From DAOMNN01 sp050486545 (GTDB taxonomy: Bacteria > Pseudomonadota > Gammaproteobacteria > Burkholderiales > Rhodocyclaceae), in assembly GCA_050486545.1 (NCBI GenBank), contig JBJHDM010000023.1:1-48309 (forward strand): 48,309 nt of DNA. Direction: 5' to 3'. A program made the translations under genes and the position numbers. Under the pieces are notes generated by a model. That model saw only the letters and a list, made by a program, of their open reading frames with translations, had not been told where the DNA came from and did no database searches. Each line of letters begins with the position of its first letter. Position 1 is the first letter of the stretch. This document shows, piece after piece, positions 8,912 through 18,357 of this stretch.

Positions 8912-9499
8912 TCAGAGTGCTCCCTTGGTCGAGGGAATCGTGCCGGCCGCGCGTTCGTCGCGTTCCGCAGCCATGCGCAGGGCCCGGCCGAAGGCCTTGA
9001 AGATCGTCTCGCACTGGTGGTGCGCGTTGTCCCCGCGAAGATTGTCGACGTGCAGGGTCACGGCGGCGTGATTGACGAAGCCCTGGAAGAACTCGCGGGC
9101 CAGATCGACGTCGAAGCTGCCGATCCGCGCACGTGTGAACGCCACGAAGAAATGCAGGCCCGGGCGGCCCGAGAAGTCGACCACAACCCGCGACAACGCC
9201 TCGTCCAGCGGCACGTAGGCATGCCCGTAGCGGCGGATGCCCTTCTTGTCGCCGAGCGCCTTCGCAAAGGCCTGTCCGACCGTGATCCCCACGTCTTCGA
9301 CCGTGTGATGGTCGTCGATGTGCGTATCGCCCGTGGCGCTGACCTCGAGATCGATCGCGCCATGGCGTGCGATCTGCTCCAGCATATGGTCGAGAAAGGG
9401 CACGCCCGTTTCGAGGCAGGACTTGCCGCTGCCATCGAGATCGAGCTTGACCGTGATCCGGGTTTCCAGAGTATCCCGGCTGACTTCTGCCTGCCGCAT
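8912..9499 (-). CDS. hisB: Imidazoleglycerol-phosphate dehydratase HisB
   Basis: A 195-residue monofunctional dehydratase without the phosphatase domain of enteric HisB. Metal-binding motifs DHHTVEDVGI and the later DNAHHQCETIFKAFG are intact. The start MRQAEVSRDTLETR is chosen by family length. An upstream ATG at 9547 would add 16 residues and has no better ribosome binding site. It is the first gene of the minus-strand run to tatC and lies divergent from hisC. Confidence 0.93.
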   Translation of the reverse strand: MRQAEVSRDTLETRITVKLDLDGSGKSCLETGVPFLDHMLEQIARHGAIDLEVSATGDTHIDDHHTVEDVGITVGQAFAKALGDKKGIRRYGHAYVPLDEALSRVVVDFSGRPGLHFFVAFTRARIGSFDVDLAREFFQGFVNHAAVTLHVDNLRGDNAHHQCETIFKAFGRALRMAAERDERAAGTIPSTKGAL

Positions 9500-9609
9500 G
9501 AGATTCCGAGCGCTGAAGTGAGTCGAATGATGTGTTTGCAGCGCCATGATACCATCGCATCCGGGTCGCGCAGCAATCTCCGCCGGACGGGGGCCGTTCG
9601 CGATTGGCC

Positions 9610-9635
9610 CGCTGTCGACCTGCGCTGTCGACCTG
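9610..9635. repeat. Perfect 13-bp tandem repeat upstream of hisC
   Basis: CGCTGTCGACCTG occurs twice head to tail (9610-9622 and 9623-9635), each copy containing the palindrome GTCGAC. It ends 37 bp before the hisC start codon in the 173-bp hisB-hisC divergent region. It could be a paired operator, a leader element or a chance tandem duplication. Confidence 0.8.
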
Positions 9636-9672
9636 TATTCCACCTTCCATCCACCCTGGATCCGACACCCCG

Positions 9673-10752
9673 ATGAGCCGATTCTGGAGCCCGATCGTCC
9701 ACGACCTGAAACCCTATGTTCCCGGCGAACAGCCCCGGCTCGGTGGCCTGGTCAAATTGAACACGAACGAGCATCCGTTCGGGCCCTCGCCCCGCGCGCT
9801 CGAAGCGATCCGGGCCGAAGCCACCGACGCGCTGCGACTGTACCCAGACCCCAACGCCGAGCGCCTGAAGTCCGCGATCGCGACGCGTTTCGGCCTTGAC
9901 GCCGCGCAGGTATTCGTCGGCAACGGCTCGGACGAGGTCCTCGCTCACGTCTTCCTCGCCCTGCTGCGGCACGCGCGCCCGGTCTGGTTTCCCGACATCA
10001 CCTACAGCTTCTACCCGGTGTATTGCGGGCTGTATCAGATCGACTCACGCACGATCCCGCTCGACGCCGGTTACCGCATCGACCCGGCCGATTACCTGCC
10101 GCGCGACGGCGACCGAGCGGGCGGGATCATCTTCGCCAATCCGAATGCGCCGACCGGATGCGCCCTGCCCCTGGCGGAGATCGAGCGCATCGTCGCGGGC
10201 AACCCCGAGTGCGTCGTGGTCGTCGATGAAGCCTACGTGGATTTCGGCGGGCAGAGCGCGGTCGGCCTCGTCGATCGCTACCCGAACCTGCTGGTCGTGC
10301 ACACCTTCTCGAAATCCCGCTCGCTCGCAGGACTGCGGGTCGGCTACGCGGTCGGTCATCGCGCGTTGATCGACGCGCTCGATCGGGTGAAGAACAGCTT
10401 CAATTCCTACCCGCTGGACCGCCTGGCGATCGCCGGCGCCGTGGCATCGATCGAAGACGAAGCCTATTTCCAGGAATGCTGCACGAAGGTCATCGGCCTG
10501 CGCGACCGCCTGGTCGCAGGCCTGACGGCGCTCGGTTTCGAGGTCCTGCCCTCGGCCGCGAACTTCGTGTTCGCCCGCCACCCCGGCCGCGATGCGGCGG
10601 AACTGGCCACGGCCTTGCGCGAACAAGCGGTCATCGTCCGCCACTTCGCAAAGCCGCGCATCGATCAGTTCCTGCGGATCACGGTTGGTGACGAGACCCA
10701 ATGTGCGCGCCTGATCGAGGCGCTCGGACAGATCCTGGGGCGCAATCGCTGA
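9673..10752 (+). CDS. hisC: Histidinol-phosphate aminotransferase HisC
   Basis: A 359-residue fold-type I PLP aminotransferase that turns imidazole acetol phosphate into histidinol phosphate. The PLP lysine is Lys214 in TFSKSRSLAG, with VVVDEAYVDF and NPNAPTG upstream. The start MSRFWSPIVHDLKPYVPGEQP resembles, from memory, the HisC2 paralogue found outside the his operon in Cupriavidus and Ralstonia. It lies on the plus strand while all other his genes here are on the minus strand, although its map position between hisD and hisB is the usual one. It could also act on aromatic amino acids. Confidence 0.92.
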   Translation: MSRFWSPIVHDLKPYVPGEQPRLGGLVKLNTNEHPFGPSPRALEAIRAEATDALRLYPDPNAERLKSAIATRFGLDAAQVFVGNGSDEVLAHVFLALLRHARPVWFPDITYSFYPVYCGLYQIDSRTIPLDAGYRIDPADYLPRDGDRAGGIIFANPNAPTGCALPLAEIERIVAGNPECVVVVDEAYVDFGGQSAVGLVDRYPNLLVVHTFSKSRSLAGLRVGYAVGHRALIDALDRVKNSFNSYPLDRLAIAGAVASIEDEAYFQECCTKVIGLRDRLVAGLTALGFEVLPSAANFVFARHPGRDAAELATALREQAVIVRHFAKPRIDQFLRITVGDETQCARLIEALGQILGRNR

Positions 10753-10784
10753 TCGACGGCCCCGCAGGCCCATGCGCCCGGGTC

Positions 10785-12098
10785 TCAGTTGCGCAGGCGC
10801 ATCTCGGCCGAGCGCGCATGCGCCTGCAGGCCTTCGCCGTGCGCCAGCGTCGAGGCGACCCGGCCGAGAGTCTGTGCCCCGGCTTCGGAAATCTCGATGA
10901 TGCTGGTCCGCTTCTGAAAGTCGTACACGCCGAGCGGCGACGAGAAGCGCGCACTGCGCATCGTCGGCAAGACGTGATTGGGGCCCGCACAGTAGTCTCC
11001 GAGCGCCTCGACCGACCAGTGCCCGACGAACACGGCCCCGGCATGGCGGATGCGCTCGACCCACTTCGCGGCGTCCTCGAGCGCAAGCTCCAGGTGCTCC
11101 GGGGCGATCCGGTTTGCCAGCGCGCAGGCCTGCTCGAGGCTCTCGACGTGGATCAACGCGCCGCGATTGGCCAGCGAAGTTGCGATCGTCTCGCGGCGCG
11201 GCATGGTCGGCAGCAGCCGGTCGATGCTTTCGGCCACGGCCTCGATGAACGCCGAATCCGTGCACAGCAGGATCGATTGCGCCAGTTCGTCATGCTCGGC
11301 CTGCGCGAACAGGTCCATGGCGACCCAGTCCGGATGGCCGCTACCGTCGGAGACAATCAGCACCTCCGAAGGCCCGGCGACCATGTCGATCCCGACGGTT
11401 CCGAACACCCGTCGCTTGGCCTCGGCCACGTAGGCGTTTCCCGGACCGACGATCTTGTCGACCTGCGGCAGGGTCTGCGTGCCATAGGCCAGTGCCGCAA
11501 CCGCCTGCGCACCTCCGATCGTGAATACCCGATCGACTCCGGTGATCGCCGCCGCCGCCAGCACCAGCGGATTCTTCTCGCCGTGGGGCGTCGGCACCAC
11601 CATGACGAGTTCGCCGACTCCTGCCACCTTGGCCGGAATGGCGTTCATCAGCACCGAACTCGGATAGGCCGCCCGCCCGCCGGGCACGTACAGACCGACC
11701 CGATCGAGCGGCGTAACCTTCTGCCCGAGGCGCGTCCCGTCGGCCTCGGTGTACTCCCAGGAGGCAGCCACCTGACGCTCGTGGTAGATCCGCACGCGAT
11801 CGGCCGCGATCCGCAAGGCCTCCCTGCGTTCGACGGACAGGCTGTCCAGCGCCGCAACCAGTTCGGAGCGAGGCAGTTCGAGCTCGACCATCGAGGAGAC
11901 GTCGAGGTGATCGAATCGCCTCGTGTACTCGATCACGGCCAGGTCTCCGGTGGTTCGCACTGCCTGCAGGATTTCCGTCACCGCCTGGTCGATGCGCGCA
12001 TCGGCGCTGCCCTCGAATGCCAGCAGGGCATCGAGCGTCGAGAGAAACTCCGGCTCGCGGGCGTCCAGCCGACGAATGCTCGTTTCCGGTCCGCTCAT
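10785..12098 (-). CDS. hisD: Histidinol dehydrogenase HisD
   Basis: A 437-residue zinc- and NAD-dependent enzyme that oxidises histidinol to histidine in two steps. Family landmarks are LYVPGGRAAYPSSVLMNAIPA, the NAD-site stretch GGAQAVAALAYGT, the metal-binding QAEHDE, and IAPEHLEL with the catalytic Glu-His pair. The ATG at 12098 overlaps the hisG stop by 4 nt. Its stop faces the hisC stop across 32 bp with no convincing terminator. Confidence 0.96.
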   Translation of the reverse strand: MSGPETSIRRLDAREPEFLSTLDALLAFEGSADARIDQAVTEILQAVRTTGDLAVIEYTRRFDHLDVSSMVELELPRSELVAALDSLSVERREALRIAADRVRIYHERQVAASWEYTEADGTRLGQKVTPLDRVGLYVPGGRAAYPSSVLMNAIPAKVAGVGELVMVVPTPHGEKNPLVLAAAAITGVDRVFTIGGAQAVAALAYGTQTLPQVDKIVGPGNAYVAEAKRRVFGTVGIDMVAGPSEVLIVSDGSGHPDWVAMDLFAQAEHDELAQSILLCTDSAFIEAVAESIDRLLPTMPRRETIATSLANRGALIHVESLEQACALANRIAPEHLELALEDAAKWVERIRHAGAVFVGHWSVEALGDYCAGPNHVLPTMRSARFSSPLGVYDFQKRTSIIEISEAGAQTLGRVASTLAHGEGLQAHARSAEMRLRN

Positions 12099-12736
12099 TT
12101 CACCGCTCCCGCAAAGGCCTCTAGCACCGGCTGCAGCAGGGTCCGCTTGAGCTTCAGCGAAGCCTGATTGACGATCAACCTCGAACTGATGGGCATGATC
12201 TCCTCGACTTCGACCAAGTGGTTGGCTCGCAGCGTTCCGCCCGACGACACCAGATCCACGATGGCATCGGCCAGGCCGACCAGCGGCGCAAGCTCCATCG
12301 ACCCGTAAAGCTTGATGAGGTCGACGTGGACCCCTTTTTCGGCAAAGTGCGCCTTGGCGCTGTTGATGTACTTGGTCGCCACGCGAATCCGCCCGCCCGG
12401 ACGCGACACGCCGGCGTAATCGAAACCCTCGCGCGTGGCCACGCAGAGCCGGCAGCGCGCGATCCCGAGGTCCAGCGGCTGATACAGGCCGTCGCCGCCG
12501 TGTTCGAGCAGCACGTCCTTTCCGGCGATGCCGAGATCCGCTGCCCCGTATTGCACATAGGTGGGCGTATCGGTCGCGCGCACGATGACCAGCCGCACAT
12601 CGGGACGATTGGTGCCGATGATGAGCTTGCGCGAGCGCTCCGGATCGTCGGCCGGCTCGATTCCGGCCGCTGCGAGCAGCGGCAGGGTTTCCTCGAAGAT
12701 GCGCCCCTTGGACAGGGCAAGGGTGATGCTGGACAC
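12095..12736 (-). CDS. hisG: ATP phosphoribosyltransferase, short form HisG(S)
   Basis: A 213-residue catalytic subunit for the first step of histidine synthesis (ATP + PRPP to phosphoribosyl-ATP). It has LSKGRIFEETLPLL at the start and the PRPP-binding loop DLVSSGGTLRANHL. The C-terminal regulatory domain of long HisG is absent. Short HisG needs the HisRS-like partner HisZ for activity and feedback inhibition; hisZ is not in this window. The start codon is GTG at 12736. Confidence 0.95.
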   Translation of the reverse strand: MSSITLALSKGRIFEETLPLLAAAGIEPADDPERSRKLIIGTNRPDVRLVIVRATDTPTYVQYGAADLGIAGKDVLLEHGGDGLYQPLDLGIARCRLCVATREGFDYAGVSRPGGRIRVATKYINSAKAHFAEKGVHVDLIKLYGSMELAPLVGLADAIVDLVSSGGTLRANHLVEVEEIMPISSRLIVNQASLKLKRTLLQPVLEAFAGAVK

Positions 12737-12769
12737 GTACGGGCTGCCTTGAAAGAGTTCGACCGGGCA

Positions 12770-12775
12770 ATTGTA
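12770..12775 (-). promoter_or_regulatory. Candidate -10 element for hisG
   Basis: On the minus strand TACAAT (5 of 6 consensus) lies 33 bp upstream of the hisG GTG, in the 144-bp region divergent from rnk. I see no good -35 at 16-19 bp, so this is a weak call. Confidence 0.3.
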
Positions 12776-12880
12776 ACCCGGTGCACCCCGTGTTAGGCTT
12801 GCGCCATTGGCTGAGCCGCGAAGCGCGCGCTCGGCCTTTTTCCTTTTTTTGCAGGATTTCCCTGCCGCAAGCGAGCTGCC

Positions 12881-13288
12881 ATGAAACCCGAGATCATCAT
12901 TTCCTCAACCGACCTGGAACGGCTCGAAGGGCTGCTTCACAGCCCTGCGGCACGCAACCGCAGCGACCTGGACGGCTTGCGCGCAGAACTCGAACGCGCC
13001 CAGGTCCGCGAGCCGCAGGACATGCCACCCGACGTAATCACGATGAACAGTCGGGCACGCATCCGGGAGCAGCCCGGCGGAAGGGAGCGCGAACTGACCC
13101 TGGTCTATCCGGGAAACGTCCGTGCGGACGGTAGTTGCGTCTCGATCTTTACCCCGGCGGGCAGTGCCCTGCTGGGCCTGGCGGTCGGCCAGTCTATCGA
13201 CTGGCCAACCGTAGAAGGCCACATGGTTCATCTCGAAGTGCTCGAAGTCACCAGCCAGCCCGAAGCCAGCGGGGATTTCGACCGCTGA
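12881..13288 (+). CDS. rnk: Rnk-type nucleoside diphosphate kinase regulator (GreA/B C-terminal fold)
   Basis: A 135-residue protein with a short N-terminal helical part (SSTDLERLEGLLHS) and a C-terminal GreA/GreB-like domain with LTLVYPGNV, ISIFTPAGSALLGL-type and GQSIDW motifs. Rnk proteins bind RNA polymerase without the long Gre coiled coil and were named for an effect on nucleoside diphosphate kinase. It sits divergent from hisG and convergent with murA, interrupting the usual murA-hisG adjacency. A T-rich tract (12837-12850) and a small 5-bp hairpin (12851-12865) lie in its leader. Confidence 0.85.
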   Translation: MKPEIIISSTDLERLEGLLHSPAARNRSDLDGLRAELERAQVREPQDMPPDVITMNSRARIREQPGGRERELTLVYPGNVRADGSCVSIFTPAGSALLGLAVGQSIDWPTVEGHMVHLEVLEVTSQPEASGDFDR

Positions 13289-13336
13289 GCGACCGCCGCC
13301 TACCGCGCGAGATCGTGCTGGCGGCCGGGGGTCGCC

Positions 13337-14587
13337 CTAACCGATGCGCCGGACGCGGGCGCCGAGCGCGACGAGCTTGTCTTCGAGCCGCTCGTAGCCG
13401 CGATCCAGATGATAGATGCGCTCGATGACCGTTTCGCCCTCTGCGACCAGGCCGGCCACCACCAGGCTGGCCGAGGCCCGCAGGTCGGTCGCCATCACGG
13501 TGGCCCCCTGGAGCTGCGGCACGCCGCGCACGACCGCCATGTTTCCGTCGATGTGGATGTCCGCGCCGAGCCGTTGCAGTTCGACCGCATGCATGAAGCG
13601 ATTCTCGAAGATCGTTTCGCGGATCACCGCCGTGCCGTTCGCCACTGCATTGATCGCCATGAACTGGGCCTGCATGTCGGTCGGAAAGGCCGGATAGGGC
13701 GCCGTGCGCACATCCACCGCGTCCAGCCGTGGAGGCGCCTCGAGCGAGATCGCGTCCGTCTCCACGTCGATGCGGCATCCGGCCTCGACCAGTTTGTCGA
13801 TGACGGCATCCAGGCAACCCGGGCAGGTGTGGGTCAACCGGCCCTTGCCACCACTCGCGGCGATCGCGCACAGGTAGGTGCCCGCCTCGATGCGGTCGGA
13901 CATGATGCGGTGCGTCGCACCGTGAAGGCGCTCGACACCCTGAATGCGGATCACGTCGGTGCCGGCCCCGGCGATCTTCGCACCCATCGCGACCAGACAT
14001 GCGGCGAGATCGACGATCTCGGGCTCCCGAGCCGCATTTTCGATGATCGTTTCGCCCTCGGCCAGGCAGGCCGCCATCATGAGGTTCTCGGTCCCGGTCA
14101 CGGTCACCATGTCGGTCACCAGGCGCGCTCCGCGAAGCCGTTTCGAGACCGCATGCACGTAGCCGTGCTCGACCGCGACCTCGGCCCCCATCGCCTGCAG
14201 CCCTTTGATGTGCTGGTCGACCGGGCGCGCCCCGATCGCGCACCCTCCGGGCAGCGACACCCGGGCCTCTCCGAAACGGGCGAGGAGCGGACCCAGCACG
14301 AGGATCGAGGCACGCATCGTCTTGACCATCTCGTAGGGCGCCACCGGATCGTCGAGGGCGGAGGCGTCGAGCGTCACGACATCGCCATCGCGCTCGACCT
14401 TCACGCCCATCCGCGCGATCAGACGCAGGAGCGTTCCGATGTCGTTGAGCGTCGGGACGTTGGTCAGGGTGACCGGCTCGCGCGTCAGCAGGGCCGCGCA
14501 GAGGATCGGCAGCGCGGCATTCTTGGCGCCGGAGATCCGGATCTCTCCGGACAGCGGACCCCCGCCTTCGATGAGAAGCTTGTCCAT
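13337..14587 (-). CDS. murA: UDP-N-acetylglucosamine 1-carboxyvinyltransferase MurA
   Basis: A 416-residue EPSP synthase-fold enzyme for the first committed step of peptidoglycan synthesis. Lys22-Asn23 (SGAKNAALP) and the reactive Cys116 in PGGCAIGARPVDQH are present. The cysteine is the residue attacked by fosfomycin, so the enzyme should be the sensitive type. It follows ibaG by 14 bp, as in enterics and pseudomonads. Confidence 0.97.
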   Translation of the reverse strand: MDKLLIEGGGPLSGEIRISGAKNAALPILCAALLTREPVTLTNVPTLNDIGTLLRLIARMGVKVERDGDVVTLDASALDDPVAPYEMVKTMRASILVLGPLLARFGEARVSLPGGCAIGARPVDQHIKGLQAMGAEVAVEHGYVHAVSKRLRGARLVTDMVTVTGTENLMMAACLAEGETIIENAAREPEIVDLAACLVAMGAKIAGAGTDVIRIQGVERLHGATHRIMSDRIEAGTYLCAIAASGGKGRLTHTCPGCLDAVIDKLVEAGCRIDVETDAISLEAPPRLDAVDVRTAPYPAFPTDMQAQFMAINAVANGTAVIRETIFENRFMHAVELQRLGADIHIDGNMAVVRGVPQLQGATVMATDLRASASLVVAGLVAEGETVIERIYHLDRGYERLEDKLVALGARVRRIG

Positions 14588-14601
14588 CTGTCCCGACCGA
14601 C

Positions 14602-14859
14602 TCAGTACCCGAGGTCCGCAGCGACTTCCGCCCAGCGCGCAGGCGTGTAGGTCTTGAGCTGCAGCGCATGGATCTCGTTGCCCATGAGCTTGCCGAGCGT
14701 TTCTTTCACCGCGCGATGCTGGTTGAGCGTGCTCATGCCTTCGAACCGGGCGCTGACCACGATGGCCGCAAAATGGACCCCGTCGTCTCCGACCACGTCG
14801 ATGAAATCGCAGGGCAGCCCCGCGCCGATGAGTCGCTTGATCTCTGCTGCGTCGAACAT
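14602..14859 (-). CDS. ibaG: BolA-family protein IbaG
   Basis: An 85-residue BolA-fold protein with the family signature FEGMSTLNQHRAVKETLG and a histidine suited to ligating a shared Fe-S cluster with a monothiol glutaredoxin. The position directly before murA and after the Mla genes matches IbaG (YrbA) rather than BolA itself. BolA/IbaG proteins form Fe-S-linked complexes with Grx4-type partners. A 10-bp gap separates it from the ABC permease. Confidence 0.9.
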   Translation of the reverse strand: MFDAAEIKRLIGAGLPCDFIDVVGDDGVHFAAIVVSARFEGMSTLNQHRAVKETLGKLMGNEIHALQLKTYTPARWAEVAADLGY

Positions 14860-14869
14860 TTTCAGGACC

Positions 14870-15653
14870 TCAGTTTCTGAGTTTGTACCCTCTCGCGAGC
14901 ATCGCCAGGGTCAGGGTGGCAAGGAGGATCAGACAGGTGCTGACCACCGCGAGGCTCAACCACGGGGAGACATCGGACTGTCCGAAGAACCCGTAGCGGA
15001 AGCCATCGATCATGAAGAAGAAGGGGTTGACGTGCGAGATGTCCTGCCAGACCTTCGGCAACGAATGGATCGAATAGAACACCCCGGAGAGCATCGTCAG
15101 CGGCATCACCAGGAAATTCTGGAAGGCCGCAAGCTGATCGAACTTGTCGGCCCAGATGCCGGCGATCACGCCCAGCGACCCCAGTATAGCGCCTCCGAAG
15201 ACGGCGAACACGAACACCCACAGCGGATGCGCAACCGGCACATCGACGAAGGGCACGGCAACCAGCCACACACCCAGCCCCACGAACAGCCCGCGCAGTA
15301 CCGATGCCGTCACGTAGGCCGCGTAGAACTGCCGGTAGGAGATCGGCGGCAGCAGGACGAAGATGATGTTTCCGGTGATCTTGCTCTGGATCAGCGACGA
15401 GGAACTGTTTGCGAAGGCGTTCTGCAGCAGCGACATCATCACCAGCCCCGGCACCAGGAAGCTGGTGTAGCCGACCTCGCCATACACCGTCACGTGGCGA
15501 TCGAGCACGTGCGAAAAGATCAGCAGGAACAGCACGGCGGTGAGCACTGGCGCCAGCACGGTCTGGAACGCGACCTTCCAGAATCGCAGCACCTCCTTGT
15601 AGAGCAGCGTCCGGAAACCGACCCAGGACGAAGCCCGAAGCGGAGCGATCGGC

Positions 15654-15661
<8 letters not shown>
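14870..15661 (-). CDS. ABC-2 type transporter permease (YadH-like)
   Basis: A 263-residue inner-membrane protein of the ABC-2 family with about six transmembrane helices and the typical re-entrant QLAAFQNFLVMPLTMLSGVFYSI segment before the last helices. It starts with GTG at 15661, overlapping the ATPase gene by 8 nt, so the two form one exporter. The substrate is unknown; homologues are annotated as multidrug or polysaccharide exporters without firm proof. The location between mlaB and ibaG is common in betaproteobacteria. Confidence 0.88.
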
Positions 15662-16547
<886 letters not shown>

Positions 16548-16561
16548 CGGAGAGGCGAGGT

Positions 16562-16846
16562 TCAGGCGTCGGGAGGCAGCAGGTCGTCGACGCCGTACAA
16601 AGACGCCAGGCTGCGCATGCCGTCGGGCAGACCGCGCACGGTCAAGGTATGGCCTGCTTCCGCCGCGGTGCGCAACCAGGCGAACAGCAGTGCCACGGCC
16701 GCGGAATCGGCCTCGGTCACGCCGCTGAGATCGGCCAGGAGATCACCACCGGCGAGGCGGTCACGTCCCAACTCCAAGTGGCTGCGAGCCGTCTGCATCG
16801 TGAGCGCCCCATCGATCCTCAGGACGCCTGCCGAACCGTCCATCAT
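16562..16846 (-). CDS. mlaB: MlaB, STAS-domain subunit of the phospholipid ABC transporter
   Basis: A 94-residue single STAS domain (LRIDGALTMQTA, ADLSGVTEADSAAVALLFAW). MlaB binds MlaF in the cytoplasm and is needed for assembly and activity of the MlaFEDB complex. The conserved serine-centred loop TEADSAAV is present. It overlaps mlaC by 1 nt (TGATG). Weakly conserved STAS proteins can be hard to assign, but the operon position makes this firm. Confidence 0.92.
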   Translation of the reverse strand: MMDGSAGVLRIDGALTMQTARSHLELGRDRLAGGDLLADLSGVTEADSAAVALLFAWLRTAAEAGHTLTVRGLPDGMRSLASLYGVDDLLPPDA

Positions 16847-17478
16847 CAGCTGCGTCCGGCTTCCGGAGTGAATTCACGGCTGCGCGACTCGAGCGAGTCG
16901 ATCAGGCCATCGATCCCACCGACACGGATCTCCTGGGCGAAGGTGCCACGGTAGTTGGTCACGAGGCTCACCCCCGCGACGACGATGTCGAACACCCGCC
17001 AACCGTCGTCGGATTTCTCGAGCATGTAGTCCACGGTGACCGGCTGGGCGCCAGCCTGCCGGATTTCGGTCTGGACGCGGACCGTCGTGTCCGACGGACT
17101 CATGCGCACCGGACGGACTCCGACCGTCTGGTCGCGATACTGGGTCAGCGCGTTCGAATAGGTCCGCACGAGCATGTGGTAGAACGCGTCCATCAAGCGT
17201 TCCTGCTGCTCCGGCGACGCATTGCGCCAATCCCGGCCTACGGCCAGCATCGTCATCCGCCGGAAGTTGAAGTGCGGAAGGACGACCTCTTCGACAAGCT
17301 CGACCGCCCGCGACGTATCGCCCGAGCGCAGCCCCGCATCGGTCCGGAGGATCTCGAGCACTTCGTCGGAGAGTTTGCGGATCAGTTCGTCCGGAGCAGC
17401 CTCTTCGGCCGCGACCGTACCTGAACCCAACGCCAACAGCGAAACACACAATGCCAGAACAAAAGCCTTCATTTTCAT
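16846..17478 (-). CDS. mlaC: MlaC, periplasmic phospholipid-binding protein
   Basis: A 210-residue exported protein with a signal peptide (MKMKAFVLALCVSLLALGSG, cleavage after about residue 24) and the Tol-Tol/Ttg2D fold: VLPHFNFRRMTMLAVGRDWR and later DIVVAGVSLVTNYR. MlaC carries phospholipids between outer-membrane MlaA and inner-membrane MlaFEDB. A GTG at 17481 would add one residue; I use the ATG at 17478, which makes a TGATG junction with mlaA. Confidence 0.95.
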   Translation of the reverse strand: MKMKAFVLALCVSLLALGSGTVAAEEAAPDELIRKLSDEVLEILRTDAGLRSGDTSRAVELVEEVVLPHFNFRRMTMLAVGRDWRNASPEQQERLMDAFYHMLVRTYSNALTQYRDQTVGVRPVRMSPSDTTVRVQTEIRQAGAQPVTVDYMLEKSDDGWRVFDIVVAGVSLVTNYRGTFAQEIRVGGIDGLIDSLESRSREFTPEAGRS

Positions 17479-18329
17479 CACCTGATCACGAACATGCTCG
17501 AGGCGGGATCCATCTCGACCATGCTTACCAATTCGAGGCGCTCGATCGACGAGCGCGCCACGACATCCGATTCGGTCTCGACCGGAAGGATCGACGCTTC
17601 CTCGTCGAGATCGAAATCCTCGTACTCGATCGGCGGATTGCCGTCATGCACCTTGTAGCGCCGCTGCTGGAGATAGAAGTCCCGCGTGAAGGCGTACGGA
17701 TCCAGCGTACCCTCATCGAGCGTCTTCTCCAGGCCCAGGAGGCGGGCACGATTGTGCGCCATGCGCACGCCGGTCAGGGTGTTGCGCGTCGGCACGTGCT
17801 CCAGCCTCCAGACCGGATCGCCCTGCACATCGACCGGCAACACCGCCGCGTCGCGCAGCGTACGCGGACCGAAGATCGGCAGGACGACATACGGGCCTTC
17901 CCCGACGCCCCAGACGGCCAGCGTCTGGCCGAAGTCCTCGTCGTTCTTCTGCAAGCCCATCTCGGAAGCCACATCCAGGAGGCCGAACAAACCGAATGTC
18001 GAGTTGACCAGGAAGCGCATCCAGTCCGACATCCCGTTGCCGACCTTGCCCTGGAGAATATTGTTGAACCCGATCCAGAGGTCACCCAGATTGCCGAAAA
18101 AGTTCCCGACACCGGTCTTTACAGGGCTCGGCGTTACCGTGTCATAGACGGTCGCGACCGGCCGGATCACTGCCTTGTCCACACCTTCGTTGAAGCTGAA
18201 CATGGCCCGGTTGAAGCGCTCGAGCGGATCGTCCGGATTGGCCGGACGGCTCGCACAGCCGGCCATCACCAGCACGGCGAGCGCGACGACGAGCGCGAGG
18301 ATCCTGGAATGGAGGGGGTTGGTCTTCAT
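17478..18329 (-). CDS. mlaA: MlaA (VacJ), outer-membrane lipoprotein of the Mla pathway
   Basis: A 283-residue lipoprotein with lipobox VMAGC (Cys25) and the family motifs DPLERFNRAMFSFNE, NFFGNLGD and LPIFGPRTLRDA. MlaA forms a ring in the outer leaflet that removes misplaced phospholipids and passes them to MlaC. Here the gene lies inside the mla operon between mlaD and mlaC, whereas in E. coli it is unlinked. An acidic tail of about 60 residues extends past the core domain. Confidence 0.95.
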   Translation of the reverse strand: MKTNPLHSRILALVVALAVLVMAGCASRPANPDDPLERFNRAMFSFNEGVDKAVIRPVATVYDTVTPSPVKTGVGNFFGNLGDLWIGFNNILQGKVGNGMSDWMRFLVNSTFGLFGLLDVASEMGLQKNDEDFGQTLAVWGVGEGPYVVLPIFGPRTLRDAAVLPVDVQGDPVWRLEHVPTRNTLTGVRMAHNRARLLGLEKTLDEGTLDPYAFTRDFYLQQRRYKVHDGNPPIEYEDFDLDEEASILPVETESDVVARSSIERLELVSMVEMDPASSMFVIR

Positions 18330-18357
18330 GATCGTGCTCTTGTTGTCGTTGCCGTCA

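Noticed and set aside
9546..9576. Minus-strand TTGCTG-19-TATCAT as a promoter for hisB
   Set aside because: Spacer too long and -35 poor; recorded only as a weak possibility.
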